In this document: piece after piece, positions 33,666-41,836 of the stretch | Numbering within the stretch: the stretch's first letter is position 1 | Layout: the number at the start of each line of letters is the position of its first letter | Source: Micromonospora sp. MA102 | GTDB taxonomy: Bacteria; Actinomycetota; Actinomycetes; Mycobacteriales; Micromonosporaceae | Length of the DNA stretch: 64,000 bases | NCBI RefSeq assembly: GCF_025460765.1 | Contig: NZ_JAMWEG010000004.1 | Span: forward strand, 62,001-126,000 | Direction: 5' to 3' | Made by a program: the position numbers and the translations under genes | The notes under the pieces: generated by a model | The model's database searches: none | What the model saw: only the letters and a program-made list of their open reading frames with translations | What the model was told of the DNA's origin: nothing

Positions 33666-34691
33666 ATGCGGGCGATCTGGAAAGGAGCGGTGTCGTTCGG
33701 CCTGGTGTCGATCGGGGTGAAGGTCTACTCGGCCACCGAGGAGAAGGACATCCGCTTCCATCAGGTGCACCGCGAGGACGGCGGCCGCATCCGGTACAAG
33801 CGCACCTGCTCGGTCTGCGGCGAGGAGGTCACCTACGACGACATCGCCAAGGGCTACGACATCGGCGGCGGCGAGATGGTCATCCTCACCGACGAGGACT
33901 TCGCCGAGCTGCCACTGACCACCTCGCACGCCATCGACGTGCTGGAGTTCGTGCCGGCCGAGCAGGTCGACCCGATCCTCTACAACAAGGCGTACTTCCT
34001 GGAGCCCGAGGGCTCGGCCACCAAGCCGTACGTGCTGCTGCGCGACGCGCTCGCCGACTCGGAGCGGGTGGCGATCGTCAAGGTGGCGCTGCGCCAGCGC
34101 GAGCAGCTCGCCACCCTGCGGGTCCGCGAGGGCGTGCTGCTGCTCAACACCATGCTGTGGCCGGACGAGGTGCGCCAGCCCGACTTCGGCTTTCTCGACG
34201 AGGACCTCAAGGTACGCCCGCCGGAGCTGGCGATGGCCAGTTCGCTGATCGACTCGATGGCCGGCGAGTTCGAACCGGACGCCTTCACCGACGACTACCG
34301 GGCGGCGTTGCAGGAGGTCATCGACGCGAAGGTCGAGGGCCGCGAGGTGGTCCAGCCAGAGGAGGAAGAGGCCGCGCCGGCCGCCGCCGTGGACCTGATG
34401 GCCGCCCTGAAGGCGTCGGTCGAGCGGGCCCGGGCGGCCCGGGGCGAGGCGCCGGAGGGCGGGGCGGGCGAGCCGACCCCGATCTCGGCGGCGCGCTCGG
34501 CGCAGAAGGCGGCCAAGGCCACGAAGGCGCCGGCCAAGAAGGCGGCCGAGAAGAAGGCCACGGCAAAGAAGGCCCCCGCCAAGAAGGCGGCGGAGAAGAA
34601 GGCCGAGCCGGCCGAGAAGAAGGCCACGGCGAAGAAGGCCCCCGCCAAGAAGGCGGCCGAAAAGAAGGCCGCCCCCCGCAAGACCGCCTGA
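33666..34691 (+). CDS. ku: Ku DNA end-binding protein
   Basis: This 341-residue bacterial Ku starts with the diagnostic MRAIWKGAVSFGLVSIGVKV. The Ku core covers residues 1 to about 255 (YKRTCSVCGEEV, HAIDVLEFVPAEQVDPILY, REQLATLRVREGVLLLNTM). From about 278 to the end is a lysine/alanine-rich, histone H1-like tail with the repeated unit KKATAKKAPAKKAAEKKA present twice. Such tails bind DNA and help Ku thread inward. The ATG has GGAGAGGAG upstream. It diverges from the LigD-type ligase with only 37 bases between the starts, so the promoters must overlap. Confidence 0.95.
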   Translation: MRAIWKGAVSFGLVSIGVKVYSATEEKDIRFHQVHREDGGRIRYKRTCSVCGEEVTYDDIAKGYDIGGGEMVILTDEDFAELPLTTSHAIDVLEFVPAEQVDPILYNKAYFLEPEGSATKPYVLLRDALADSERVAIVKVALRQREQLATLRVREGVLLLNTMLWPDEVRQPDFGFLDEDLKVRPPELAMASSLIDSMAGEFEPDAFTDDYRAALQEVIDAKVEGREVVQPEEEEAAPAAAVDLMAALKASVERARAARGEAPEGGAGEPTPISAARSAQKAAKATKAPAKKAAEKKATAKKAPAKKAAEKKAEPAEKKATAKKAPAKKAAEKKAAPRKTA

Positions 34692-34741
34692 CCCCGGCCA
34701 GGAAGGGCCCATCCGGTGCCGGAGGGGGCCGTCCTTTCCCG

Positions 34742-35134
34742 TCAGCCGCGGCCGAGCTTCTCCGTCGGGGTGATGCGGACGATCACCCGCTCCTCGCCGG
34801 GGCGGCGGAACGGGTAGGTCTCCTGCCCCAGGTACTTCTGCGCCATCCGGTCGATGTGCGCGTCCGCCCCCTCGGTGACGAAGTCCGCGGTGCCCTTGAC
34901 CCAGAGGGTGCGGAAGTCGTCCGCCTTGTCCACCACCGACACAGCGACCACCGGGTTGCGGGCGATGTTGACGTACTTCTGGCGGCCCTTGGCCGTGTTG
35001 AAGACGATGTGCTCACCGTCGGTGTCCACCCACACCGGGGTGACGTGCGGGGTGCCGTCGACCTCGATGGTCGCCACGTGGGCGAGCTGCGGTTCGGCGA
35101 GCAGGGCCAGGTCTTCTTCGGTGAGGATCGCCAT
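34742..35134 (-). CDS. PPOX class F420/FMN-dependent oxidoreductase
   Basis: This 130-residue split-barrel flavoprotein has LLAEPQLAHVATIEVDGTPH then VTPVWVDTDGEHIVFNTAKG, the pattern of the PPOX-class F420-dependent enzymes found in mycobacteria and relatives. The KGRQKYVNIARNPVVAVSVVD (given in part as KGRQKYVNI) segment follows the usual cofactor-phosphate contacts. They reduce unsaturated compounds with F420H2 or bind flavin or heme; the substrate here is unknown. The ATG at 35134 is the family-typical start. It converges on ku with a 50-base gap that contains only an imperfect inverted repeat. Confidence 0.82.
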   Translation of the reverse strand: MAILTEEDLALLAEPQLAHVATIEVDGTPHVTPVWVDTDGEHIVFNTAKGRQKYVNIARNPVVAVSVVDKADDFRTLWVKGTADFVTEGADAHIDRMAQKYLGQETYPFRRPGEERVIVRITPTEKLGRG

Positions 35135-35306
35135 GGTCGAGAACCTACCCCCGCGGGCCCGGTCGTCACCCTTGTTCCCGCCGGGGTCGGCTTGCCGGGA
35201 TCCATCCGGCCGAGGGAGCACCGCGGGCGTCCGGGCGGGTACCGTGTGCGCTGGCCTCGGCGGCGGCCCGTCGGAGGCGCACCCACCCACCCAGCAGGGA
35301 GTCGAC

Positions 35307-35966
35307 GTGAGCGAGCGCGTGGAGAACCGGTCGGCGGGCCAGAGCCCGGGCACCAAGGCGGAGCGGCGACTGGCCGCCCAGCTGGCGGCCAAGAAGGCCG
35401 CCGAGGCGAGGCGCCGCCGGCAGTCGATGCTGGGCGCCGCCGCCGGTGTGATCGCCGTCGCGGCCCTGATCGCCGGCATCGTCTGGCTCAACAACGGCGA
35501 CGACGACAAGACGGCGAGCACCTCCGCCACGCCCAGCGCGACGGTCCCGGCCGAGCCCACCGCCGCTCCGGAGCAGCAGCTTCCCGCCGACCTCGACCCG
35601 GCGCTGAAGACCAAGCCGACCGTCGAGGCGGGCAAGGGCGAGCTGACCAAGCTCGGCGTCACCACCCTGATCAAGGGCAAGGGCCCGGCGGTCAAGGCGG
35701 GCCAGCAGATCACCACGAACTACGTGGGCGTCTTCTACAAGGACGGCAAGGAGTTCGACGCCTCCTGGAACAACGGCCAGCCGGCCACCTTCCCGATCGG
35801 CGTGGGGCAGGTCATCCCGGGCTGGGACCAGGGCCTGGTGGGCGTCCCGGTCGGCAGCCGGGTGCAGCTGGACATCCCTGCCGAGCTGGCGTACGGCAAG
35901 GACGCGTCGGGCGGCCGTCCGGCCGGCCCGCTGCGCTTCGTCGTGGACGTGCTCGCCGCGCAGTAG
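35307..35966 (+). CDS. FKBP-type peptidyl-prolyl cis-trans isomerase, membrane-anchored
   Basis: The 219-residue protein has a basic, alanine-rich cytosolic start (AAQLAAKKAAEARRRRQ), one membrane helix (MLGAAAGVIAVAALIAGIVWL), an Ala/Pro/Thr-rich linker and a C-terminal FKBP domain: GQQITTNYVGVFYKDGKEFD, SWNNGQPATFPIGVGQVIPG, WDQGLVGVPVGSRVQLDIP and AYGKD. The key aromatic and Asp positions of the active site are present. It probably assists folding of exported proteins outside the membrane. The GTG start is preceded by CAGGGAG. The downstream gene starts 104 bases later and may have its own promoter. Confidence 0.9.
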   Translation: MSERVENRSAGQSPGTKAERRLAAQLAAKKAAEARRRRQSMLGAAAGVIAVAALIAGIVWLNNGDDDKTASTSATPSATVPAEPTAAPEQQLPADLDPALKTKPTVEAGKGELTKLGVTTLIKGKGPAVKAGQQITTNYVGVFYKDGKEFDASWNNGQPATFPIGVGQVIPGWDQGLVGVPVGSRVQLDIPAELAYGKDASGGRPAGPLRFVVDVLAAQ

Positions 35967-36070
35967 CTCACAGAAGGCTTTCGCCCGGTCACCCAGCGGC
36001 AGTAGGTTCATGGTCACCGCGGGCGGTCCACCCCGCCCGCGGCGACCCGCCCGACGACGCGGAGGTGCAC

Positions 36071-36964
36071 GTGGCGGCGCTGGACGACACCGGGCTGGCC
36101 CGGCTGATGTGGACGCACTTCGAGCCGGTCCACGCGGTGACCTACTTCCACCCCCGGGCCCGCTCCGCGTACGAGGCGGTCGGGTTGCGCGGCTACTGGC
36201 GGGGCTACTTCGCGGGGCGGGCTGCCCCGCTCGGTTCGGTCGGCGCGCCGACCGTGGTGGCCGCGTTCTTCAGCTTCGCGCCGTCGATGGTGGCCCGGGC
36301 GCTGCCCTCGGTGTGGCGGCTGGCCACCCCGGAGGAGGCGCTGCGCGCCCGGCTCACCGGCGCCGTGCAGGCGCTCGCCGAGTTCACCTACGAGCTGCCC
36401 GAGTCGCACCTGGTCGAGGCGGCCGACCTGCTGGAGGAGGCGGCCGCCCGGGTCGAGACGGCCGGCCGGGTGCTCGGCGCGGTCAACGCGGCGCTGCCCC
36501 GGGGCGAGTACCCGCTGGCCCGGCTCTGGCAGGCCGCCACCACGCTGCGCGAGCACCGGGGCGACGGGCACGTGGCGGCGCTGGTCGGCACCGGCCTGGC
36601 GCCGGTGGAGGTGGTGGCCTGGCGGTGCCGGGTCGACCAGTCCCGCGAGTTCCACCAGCCGGCCCGGGGCTGGACCGACGAGGAGTGGGCCGCCGCCGAG
36701 GAGCGGCTGGTCGAGGCGGGCTGGCTGACGGCTGACCGGGGGCCGACCGAGCACGGCACCGCGATCTTCCGGGCCGTCGAGGAGGCCACCGACCGGGCGG
36801 CCCTGGGGCCGTGGCGGGCGCTGGGCGCGGAGCGGACCGCCCGGCTGCGCGAGCTGCTCGAACCGATCGCGACCCGCTGCCGCACGATCATCCCGCCGCA
36901 GGCCCCGATCGGCCTGCCGGCGCAGCGCAGCGTCCGCACGGACGCGACGAGCCCCACCCGCTGA
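36071..36964 (+). CDS. SCO6745 family protein
   Basis: This 297-residue soluble, helix-rich protein matches the SCO6745-type family of actinobacteria, whose function is unknown. Typical segments are LARLMWTHFEPVHAVTYFHP, the GLRGYWRGYFAGRAAPLG block, VVAAFFSFAPSMVARALP and the C-terminal HQPARGWTDEEWAAAEERLV with a winged-helix-like feel. The GTG at 36071 is chosen because GGAGG lies five bases upstream; a GTG two codons earlier overlaps that site. It is followed 25 bases later by a YciI gene and then a HAD gene, all in one direction. Confidence 0.72.
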   Translation: MAALDDTGLARLMWTHFEPVHAVTYFHPRARSAYEAVGLRGYWRGYFAGRAAPLGSVGAPTVVAAFFSFAPSMVARALPSVWRLATPEEALRARLTGAVQALAEFTYELPESHLVEAADLLEEAAARVETAGRVLGAVNAALPRGEYPLARLWQAATTLREHRGDGHVAALVGTGLAPVEVVAWRCRVDQSREFHQPARGWTDEEWAAAEERLVEAGWLTADRGPTEHGTAIFRAVEEATDRAALGPWRALGAERTARLRELLEPIATRCRTIIPPQAPIGLPAQRSVRTDATSPTR

Positions 36965-36976
36965 GCGACGGCGGCG

Positions 36977-36982
36977 TAGCCT
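36977..36982 (+). promoter_or_regulatory. -10 box TAGCCT, leaderless YciI start
   Basis: TAGCCT ends seven bases before the ATG at 36990 and no ribosome site is present, so the YciI gene probably has its own leaderless transcript. Confidence 0.4.
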
Positions 36983-36989
36983 TCCGGGC

Positions 36990-37250
36990 ATGTGGATCGT
37001 GGAACTTGCGTTCACCGAGGCGCCGGAGCGGCTCGCCGCCCGCCCCGCCCACCGCGCGCTCCTCACCGAGCTGCACGAGAAGGGCATCGTCCGGATGGCC
37101 GGCCCGCTGGCCGGCGACTCCGGCGCCGTGCTGGTCTTCGACGTGCCCGACCGGCCGGAGCTGGACCGCCTGCTCGCGGCCGACGCCTACTTCACCACCC
37201 CCGGCGTGGAGGTCACCCGGGTCCGGGAGTGGGCGCCGTTCCTGACCTGA
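36990..37250 (+). CDS. YciI family protein
   Basis: This 86-residue protein has the ferredoxin-like YciI fold pattern: WIVELAFTEAPERLAARPAH then RALLTELHEKGIVRMAGPLA and PGVEVTRVREW. The conserved His of the family (in ARPAHRALL) is present, and Asp-rich strands follow. YciI-like proteins are small putative enzymes or sensors, some with chlorohydrolase or isomerase roles; no function can be assigned. The ATG is preceded by a TAGCCT box seven bases upstream. It stands between the SCO6745-type and HAD genes. Confidence 0.8.
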   Translation: MWIVELAFTEAPERLAARPAHRALLTELHEKGIVRMAGPLAGDSGAVLVFDVPDRPELDRLLAADAYFTTPGVEVTRVREWAPFLT

Positions 37251-37277
37251 CTCCGGGCCGTCCGGCAGGATGGGTAC

Positions 37278-37937
37278 GTGGTGGACGCGGTGCTCTTCGA
37301 CCTGGACGGCGTGATCGTGGACTCCGAGCCCGTCTGGGAGGAGGTCCGGCGGGCGTACGTGGCCGAGCACGGGGGCACCTGGCAGCCGGACACCCAGCGC
37401 CGGCTCATGGGGATGAGCACCGGCGAGTGGGCCGCGTACCTCAGCGGTGAGCTGGGCGTCGACCGCACCGCCGAGCAGGTCGCCACCGAGGTGGTGGCGG
37501 AGATGACCCGGCGGTACGCGCAGCGCGTACCGCTTATCGACGACGCCGACGCGGTGGTGCGGCGCACGGCCGCGCGGTGGCCGCTCGGGCTGGCCAGTTC
37601 CTCCCCCACCCGGCTGATCGCGGCGGCGCTGGACGCGACGGGCCTGGCCGGCGCATTCGGCGCGACCCTGTCGACCGAGGAAACCGCCCGGGGCAAGCCC
37701 GCGCCGGACGTGTGGCTGGCGGTGGCGGCGCGGCTCGGTGTCGACCCGTCCCGGTGTGTGGCGGTGGAGGACTCCTCGAACGGGGTCCGCTCGGCGGCCG
37801 CCGCCGGGTGCCGGGTGGTGGCGGTGCCGCACGGTACCTACCCCCTCGATCCGGATGCCGAGGCCCTGGCGGCGGTGCTGCTGCCCTCGATCGACGCGCT
37901 GACCCCCGAGGTGGTGGAACGCGCGGCTTGCACCTGA
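37278..37937 (+). CDS. HAD family phosphatase, beta-phosphoglucomutase-like
   Basis: This 219-residue HAD protein has the nucleophile motif FDLDGVIVDSEPVWEE, a helical cap (LMGMSTGEWAAYLSGELG), motif II ASSSPTRLIAAALDATG, Lys in TARGKPAPDVWLA and the acidic motif VAVEDSSNGVRSAAAAG. This arrangement is that of beta-phosphoglucomutase/phosphonatase-like phosphatases such as GPP-type sugar phosphatases. The substrate is unknown. The start is a GTG with a weak CAGGAT box upstream. It is part of a same-direction run after the YciI gene, with a 27-base gap. Confidence 0.87.
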   Translation: MVDAVLFDLDGVIVDSEPVWEEVRRAYVAEHGGTWQPDTQRRLMGMSTGEWAAYLSGELGVDRTAEQVATEVVAEMTRRYAQRVPLIDDADAVVRRTAARWPLGLASSSPTRLIAAALDATGLAGAFGATLSTEETARGKPAPDVWLAVAARLGVDPSRCVAVEDSSNGVRSAAAAGCRVVAVPHGTYPLDPDAEALAAVLLPSIDALTPEVVERAACT

Positions 37938-38003
37938 CGCGACGTCAGGTCATAGCGTCGCCCAGGTCGCCGCAGGGCGCGGTGACGCGAGAGGGAGTGG
38001 GAC

Positions 38004-38753
38004 GTGGCGTCCACCTGGCGGATCGGTGAGCTGTGCCGGCGTACCGGGCTGACGGTCCGGACCCTGCACCACTGGGACCACGTGGGGCTGCTGCGGCCGT
38101 CCGGCCGGACCTCGACGGGGCACCGGCTCTACGACGAGCGGGACGTGGGCCGGCTGTACCGGATCGTCGCGCTGCGCGAGCTGGGCCTGCCGCTGGAGAC
38201 CATCGGCACGGTGCTGGACGGTGGCGGGAGCGGCGGGCCGGAGCTGGCCGAGCTGCTCGGCGAGCACCTGGCCCACGTGGAACGGCAGCTCGCCGCGCTG
38301 GGCGGGCTGCGGGACCGGTTGAGCGCGCTGGTGCCGGCCGTCCGCGCCGCCGGGGACGCCCCGTCCGTCGACCTGCTCGCGCTGATCGAGGAGGTGACCA
38401 GGGTGGACGACACCGTGCGGAACTACTTCAGCGAGGAGCAGCTGGCCGCGTTGGCGCAGCGCCGGGAGCGGCTCGGCGAGGACGCGATCCGCGGCGTGGA
38501 GGCGGAGTGGCCCGAGCTGATCGCCCGGGTCCGGGCCGAGCTGGACGCCGGGACGGACCCGGCGGACCCGCGGGTGCGGGCGCTGGCGGCGCGCTGGATG
38601 GAGCTGCTGGAAGCGTTCCACGGCGGGGACCCGGGGCTGCGTGACTCGCTCTACCGGATGCAGGCGGAGAACAGCGCGGAGATCGCCGAGCAGTACGGCG
38701 GCCCCTCCCCCGAGCTGATCGAGTACGTGAAGCGCGCGGCGGCCGCCGGCTGA
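38004..38753 (+). CDS. MerR family regulator with TipAS-like domain
   Basis: This 249-residue protein has an N-terminal MerR winged helix (RIGELCRRTGLTVRTLHHWD, then HVGLLRPSGRTSTGHRLYDE) with the conserved two-helix turn, a long coiled coil (LGEHLAHVERQLAALGGLRDR), and a C-terminal helical region from about 130 (FSEEQLAALAQRRERLG, PELIARVRAELDAGTDPADP) matching the TipAS antibiotic-recognition domain. TipA-type regulators bind thiopeptides or other drugs and activate nearby genes. The GTG start follows GAGGGAG. No paired exporter is adjacent, and a hairpin ends the transcript right after the stop. Confidence 0.87.
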   Translation: MASTWRIGELCRRTGLTVRTLHHWDHVGLLRPSGRTSTGHRLYDERDVGRLYRIVALRELGLPLETIGTVLDGGGSGGPELAELLGEHLAHVERQLAALGGLRDRLSALVPAVRAAGDAPSVDLLALIEEVTRVDDTVRNYFSEEQLAALAQRRERLGEDAIRGVEAEWPELIARVRAELDAGTDPADPRVRALAARWMELLEAFHGGDPGLRDSLYRMQAENSAEIAEQYGGPSPELIEYVKRAAAAG

Positions 38754-38755
38754 GG

Positions 38756-38802
38756 GGAACGCCACGGGTGTCAGCGGCGAGGGTTGGCACCCATGGCGTT
38801 CC
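38756..38802 (+). terminator. hairpin directly after the MerR gene
   Basis: GGAACGCCA pairs with TGGCGTTCC, and the inner GGTG pairs with CACC, giving a two-part stem beginning two bases past the MerR stop. There is no T tract. Confidence 0.7.
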
Positions 38803-38918
38803 ACCAACAGGGTCGTTGTCCGCCGACCGCCCGGTTGTACGGTTTCCGGGGCGCTGCCGATCGGAATGATCGCGAGGTGTCCGGGTAGCGCAGCCGGCAG
38901 GACGGCGGAGGGACGGCG

Positions 38919-39932
38919 ATGAGGGCGATCGTGTACGAGAGCAACGGGGACGCCTCGGTGCTCCAGGTGGTGGACCGGCCGGTGCCGGAGCCGGGCCCCG
39001 GCGAGGTGCTGGTGCGGATGGCGGTGGCCGGGGTGAACCCGACCGACTGGAAGGCCCGCCGCGCCTGGCCGCTGCCGCAGGGGTGGCAGATCCCGGGGCA
39101 GGACGGCGCCGGGGTGATCGAGGCGGTCGGTGAGGGCGTCGACCAGATCCTCGTGGGCGAGCGGGTGTGGCTCTGGGAGGCGGCCTGGCAGCGGCCCTGG
39201 GGCACCGCGAGCGAGTACACGGTGGTGCCGGTCCGGCACGCCGTGAGCCTCGGCTCGGCCTCGTTCGACCTGGGCGCGGCGCTGGGCATCCCGTTCATGA
39301 CCGCGCACCGCTGCCTGACGGCCGGCGAGTTCATGCCGGACAAGCTGCACGCCGGCGCGTTGAGCGACCACGTGGTGCTGGTGCAGGGCGGGGCGGGCGC
39401 GGTCGGGAACGCGGCGATCCAGTTGGCCCGCTGGGCCGACGCGTGCGTGATCGCCACGGTGAGCAGCCCGGAGAAGGCGCAACTCGCGGCGGCGGCCGGG
39501 GCGGGCTTCGTCATCAACTACCGCGAGCAGGACGTGGCCGAGGAGGTCCGCAAGATCGCGCCCGACGGGGTGCACACGATCGTGGAGGTCTCGGCCGCCC
39601 GCAACGCCGCCGCCGACGTGCAGGTGCTGCGCACCGGGGGCGCGGTCTGCGTCTACGCGGACGACGGCGGCGAGCAGGTGACCCTGCCGATCCGGCAGCT
39701 CATGATGCCGAACGCCCGGTGGCAGTTCGTGCTGATCTACACGGCGCCGAAGGCTGCCAAGGCGCAGGCGGTGACGGACATCGCGGCGGCGGTGGCCCAG
39801 GGCGCGGTGCGGGTGGGCGAGGAGGCCGGCCTGCCGCTGCACCACCACACGCTGGACGCGGCCCGGGCAGCCCACGAGGCGGTGGAGAACTCGGTGGTCG
39901 GCAAGGTTCTCATCACGACCAGCGACACGTGA
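38919..39932 (+). CDS. NADPH:quinone reductase (medium-chain reductase, no zinc)
   Basis: This 337-residue member of the MDR family has the N-terminal catalytic domain (MRAIVYESNGDASVLQVVDR, VNPTDWKARR) and a Rossmann cofactor domain with VLVQGGAGAVGNAAIQLARW, where GGAGAVG is the quinone-reductase version of the NADPH loop. The cysteine and histidine ligands of zinc alcohol dehydrogenases are absent, as expected for QOR/zeta-crystallin-type enzymes. It should reduce quinones or alkenals with NADPH. GGAGGGA lies upstream of the ATG. The gene stands alone and ends before a strong hairpin. Confidence 0.87.
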   Translation: MRAIVYESNGDASVLQVVDRPVPEPGPGEVLVRMAVAGVNPTDWKARRAWPLPQGWQIPGQDGAGVIEAVGEGVDQILVGERVWLWEAAWQRPWGTASEYTVVPVRHAVSLGSASFDLGAALGIPFMTAHRCLTAGEFMPDKLHAGALSDHVVLVQGGAGAVGNAAIQLARWADACVIATVSSPEKAQLAAAAGAGFVINYREQDVAEEVRKIAPDGVHTIVEVSAARNAAADVQVLRTGGAVCVYADDGGEQVTLPIRQLMMPNARWQFVLIYTAPKAAKAQAVTDIAAAVAQGAVRVGEEAGLPLHHHTLDAARAAHEAVENSVVGKVLITTSDT

Positions 39933-40015
39933 GAACGCGAAACGTATTTCGCCATCATCGGGACAGAGACGAACAAGTTTCGCGAGAATGACATTGCGGG
40001 TCGCCCCGCATGGAC

Positions 40016-40052
40016 GGGCGGCCCCGGCGCGGTGCGAACGCCGGGGCCGCCC
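40016..40052. terminator. strong bidirectional hairpin
   Basis: GGGCGGCCCCGGCG pairs perfectly with CGCCGGGGCCGCCC (14 bp) around a nine-base loop. It lies between the quinone reductase stop and the convergent acyl-CoA ligase stop. The rest of the 170-base gap shows nothing. Confidence 0.8.
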
Positions 40053-40102
40053 TCTGGGGAGGAATGCTCCTACCCGTGCTGGCGACGGTACGCCGGAAAG
40101 TG

Positions 40103-41752
40103 TTACGGCGAGGTCAGTTCACGCACGTCCAGACCACCGTCCGCGTACCGGGAACGCACCACCTTCTTGTCGAACTTGCCCACGCTCGTCTTCGGCACCG
40201 AATCGATGAACGCCCACCGCTCCGGCAGCTGCCAGCGCGCCACCGACTTCGCCAGGAACTCCCGCAGCTCCTCGGCGGTGACCGAGGCGCCCTCCCGGAC
40301 CACCACTGTCGCGAGGGGCCGCTCGTCCCAGCGTTCGTCCGGCACGCCCACCACGCACGCCTCCAGCACCGCCGGGTGCGCCATCAGCGCGTTCTCCAGC
40401 TCGACCGAGGAAATCCACTCCCCGCCCGACTTGATCACGTCCTTGGCGCGGTCGGTGAGCATGATGTAGCCGTCCGGCGAGAGCGTGCCGACGTCCCCGG
40501 TCCGCAGCCAGCCGTCGCGGAACTTCTCCTCGTCCGGGGTCTCGTCGCCCACGTACCGGGCGGTCACCCACGGCCCGCGGACCTCCAGCTCGCCCACGGA
40601 CGTGCCGTCGGCGGGCAGCGGCTCTCCGAGCGGGCCGACGATGCGCGCGGCCACGCCGGCCGGCACTCGGCCCTGGGTGTAGCGGTAGCGCCACGCCGTT
40701 TCGCCGGTCGCGCCGGCCGGCGGCCGGGAGACCGAGCCCAGCGGCGACATCTCGGTCATGCCCCAGGCATGGATGACCTCGATCCCGTGCCGCTCCTGGA
40801 AGGCGTGCATGAGCGACGGCGGGCAGGCCGAGCCGCCCACGATCACCTCCGTCAGCGAGGAGGTGTCCACGTCGTGGCTGTCCAGGTAGGCCAGCAGGTC
40901 GGTCCAGATGGTCGGCACCGCGCCGGCCAGGGTGGGGCGTTCGGCGGCGATCATGGCGGCGATCGGCTCGGCCTGGAGGAACCGGTCCGGCATGATCAGC
41001 GACGCCCCGGAGAGGAACGCCGCGAAGGGCAGGCCCCAGGACATCGCGTGGAACATCGGCACGATGGCCAGCTCGCGGTCCTTCGGGCCGAGGCCGAAGC
41101 CCTCCGGCATGCAGACCTGGAGCGAGTGCAGGTAGATCGAGCGGTGCGAGTAGGCGACCCCCTTGGGGTTGCCGGTGGTCCCGGACGTGTAGCAGAGCGC
41201 GGCGGCGTCGCGCTCGTCCACCTCGGGCCACGCGTAGGTGTCCGGCCGGTCGGCCAGCAGGGCGTCCCAGTGGTGGACGGCGATCCGGTCCCCGGCCGCG
41301 GCCACCAGCGGGGCCGGGTCGCCGCCGCCGACCACCACGACGTGCCGCACCGTGGTCATCTCGCCGATCACCCGGGCCAGCAGCGGGATGAGCGTGGTGT
41401 CGACAAGCACCACCCGGTCCTCGGCGTGGTTGGCGATGTAGGCGACCTGGTCCGGGAAGAGCCGGATGTTGAGGGTGTGCAGCACCGCGCCCATGCTCGG
41501 CACGGCGAAGTAGGCCACCAGGTGCTCGTTGTTGTTCCACATGAAGGTGGCGACCCGCTCGTCGCCGGTCACCCCGCACTCGTCGCGCAGCGCGTGGGCC
41601 AGCCGGGCGGCCGTCCTGCCGACCTCGGCGTACGTCATCCGGCGGGGCTCGGCGCCGGTCCAGGTGACGACCTCGGCCGTGCCGTGCACGGTGGTGCCGT
41701 GTTCGAGGATCCGGGCGACCTGGAGGGGGGCGTCCATCATCGTGCTACGCAT
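40103..41752 (-). CDS. long-chain fatty acid-CoA ligase (AMP-binding)
   Basis: This 549-residue acyl-CoA ligase has the phosphate loop YTSGTTGNPKGVAYSHRS, the GMTEMSPLGS motif, DGWLRTGDVGTLSPDGYIML (A8 hinge region) and the C-terminal catalytic lysine area PKTSVGKFDKKVVR. The region HLVAYFAVPSMGAVLHTLNI and the MFHAMSW segment are typical of medium/long-chain FadD-like enzymes. It forms acyl-CoA from ATP, CoA and fatty acid via an acyl-adenylate. The start is the ATG giving MRSTMMDAP; an ATG five codons later is possible. It diverges from the NUDIX gene by 84 bases. Confidence 0.92.
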   Translation of the reverse strand: MRSTMMDAPLQVARILEHGTTVHGTAEVVTWTGAEPRRMTYAEVGRTAARLAHALRDECGVTGDERVATFMWNNNEHLVAYFAVPSMGAVLHTLNIRLFPDQVAYIANHAEDRVVLVDTTLIPLLARVIGEMTTVRHVVVVGGGDPAPLVAAAGDRIAVHHWDALLADRPDTYAWPEVDERDAAALCYTSGTTGNPKGVAYSHRSIYLHSLQVCMPEGFGLGPKDRELAIVPMFHAMSWGLPFAAFLSGASLIMPDRFLQAEPIAAMIAAERPTLAGAVPTIWTDLLAYLDSHDVDTSSLTEVIVGGSACPPSLMHAFQERHGIEVIHAWGMTEMSPLGSVSRPPAGATGETAWRYRYTQGRVPAGVAARIVGPLGEPLPADGTSVGELEVRGPWVTARYVGDETPDEEKFRDGWLRTGDVGTLSPDGYIMLTDRAKDVIKSGGEWISSVELENALMAHPAVLEACVVGVPDERWDERPLATVVVREGASVTAEELREFLAKSVARWQLPERWAFIDSVPKTSVGKFDKKVVRSRYADGGLDVRELTSP

Positions 41753-41824
41753 GGGTAACAAGGTAGTGTCGCCGGTCACACGAGCGGAACCCCCGGAACG
41801 GCCGAGCCGGCCGGGGAAGCTGCG

Positions 41825-41830
41825 TAGATT
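41825..41830 (+). promoter_or_regulatory. -10 box TAGATT, leaderless NUDIX start
   Basis: TAGATT ends six bases before the GTG at 41837 and there is no Shine-Dalgarno sequence. This is the same spacing seen before mqnD and the DUF2530 gene. Confidence 0.45.
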
Positions 41831-41836
41831 GTCCGG

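Noticed and set aside
34692..34741. A terminator between ku and the PPOX gene
   Set aside because: GGAAGGGCCC and GGGGCCGTCCTTTCC pair only imperfectly, so it is mentioned with the PPOX gene but not listed.
32588..36071. A long plus-strand extension upstream of the SCO6745-type gene
   Set aside because: The frame is antisense to the ligase genes and out of frame with ku and FKBP; only the part after the GTG at 36071 carries conserved sequence.
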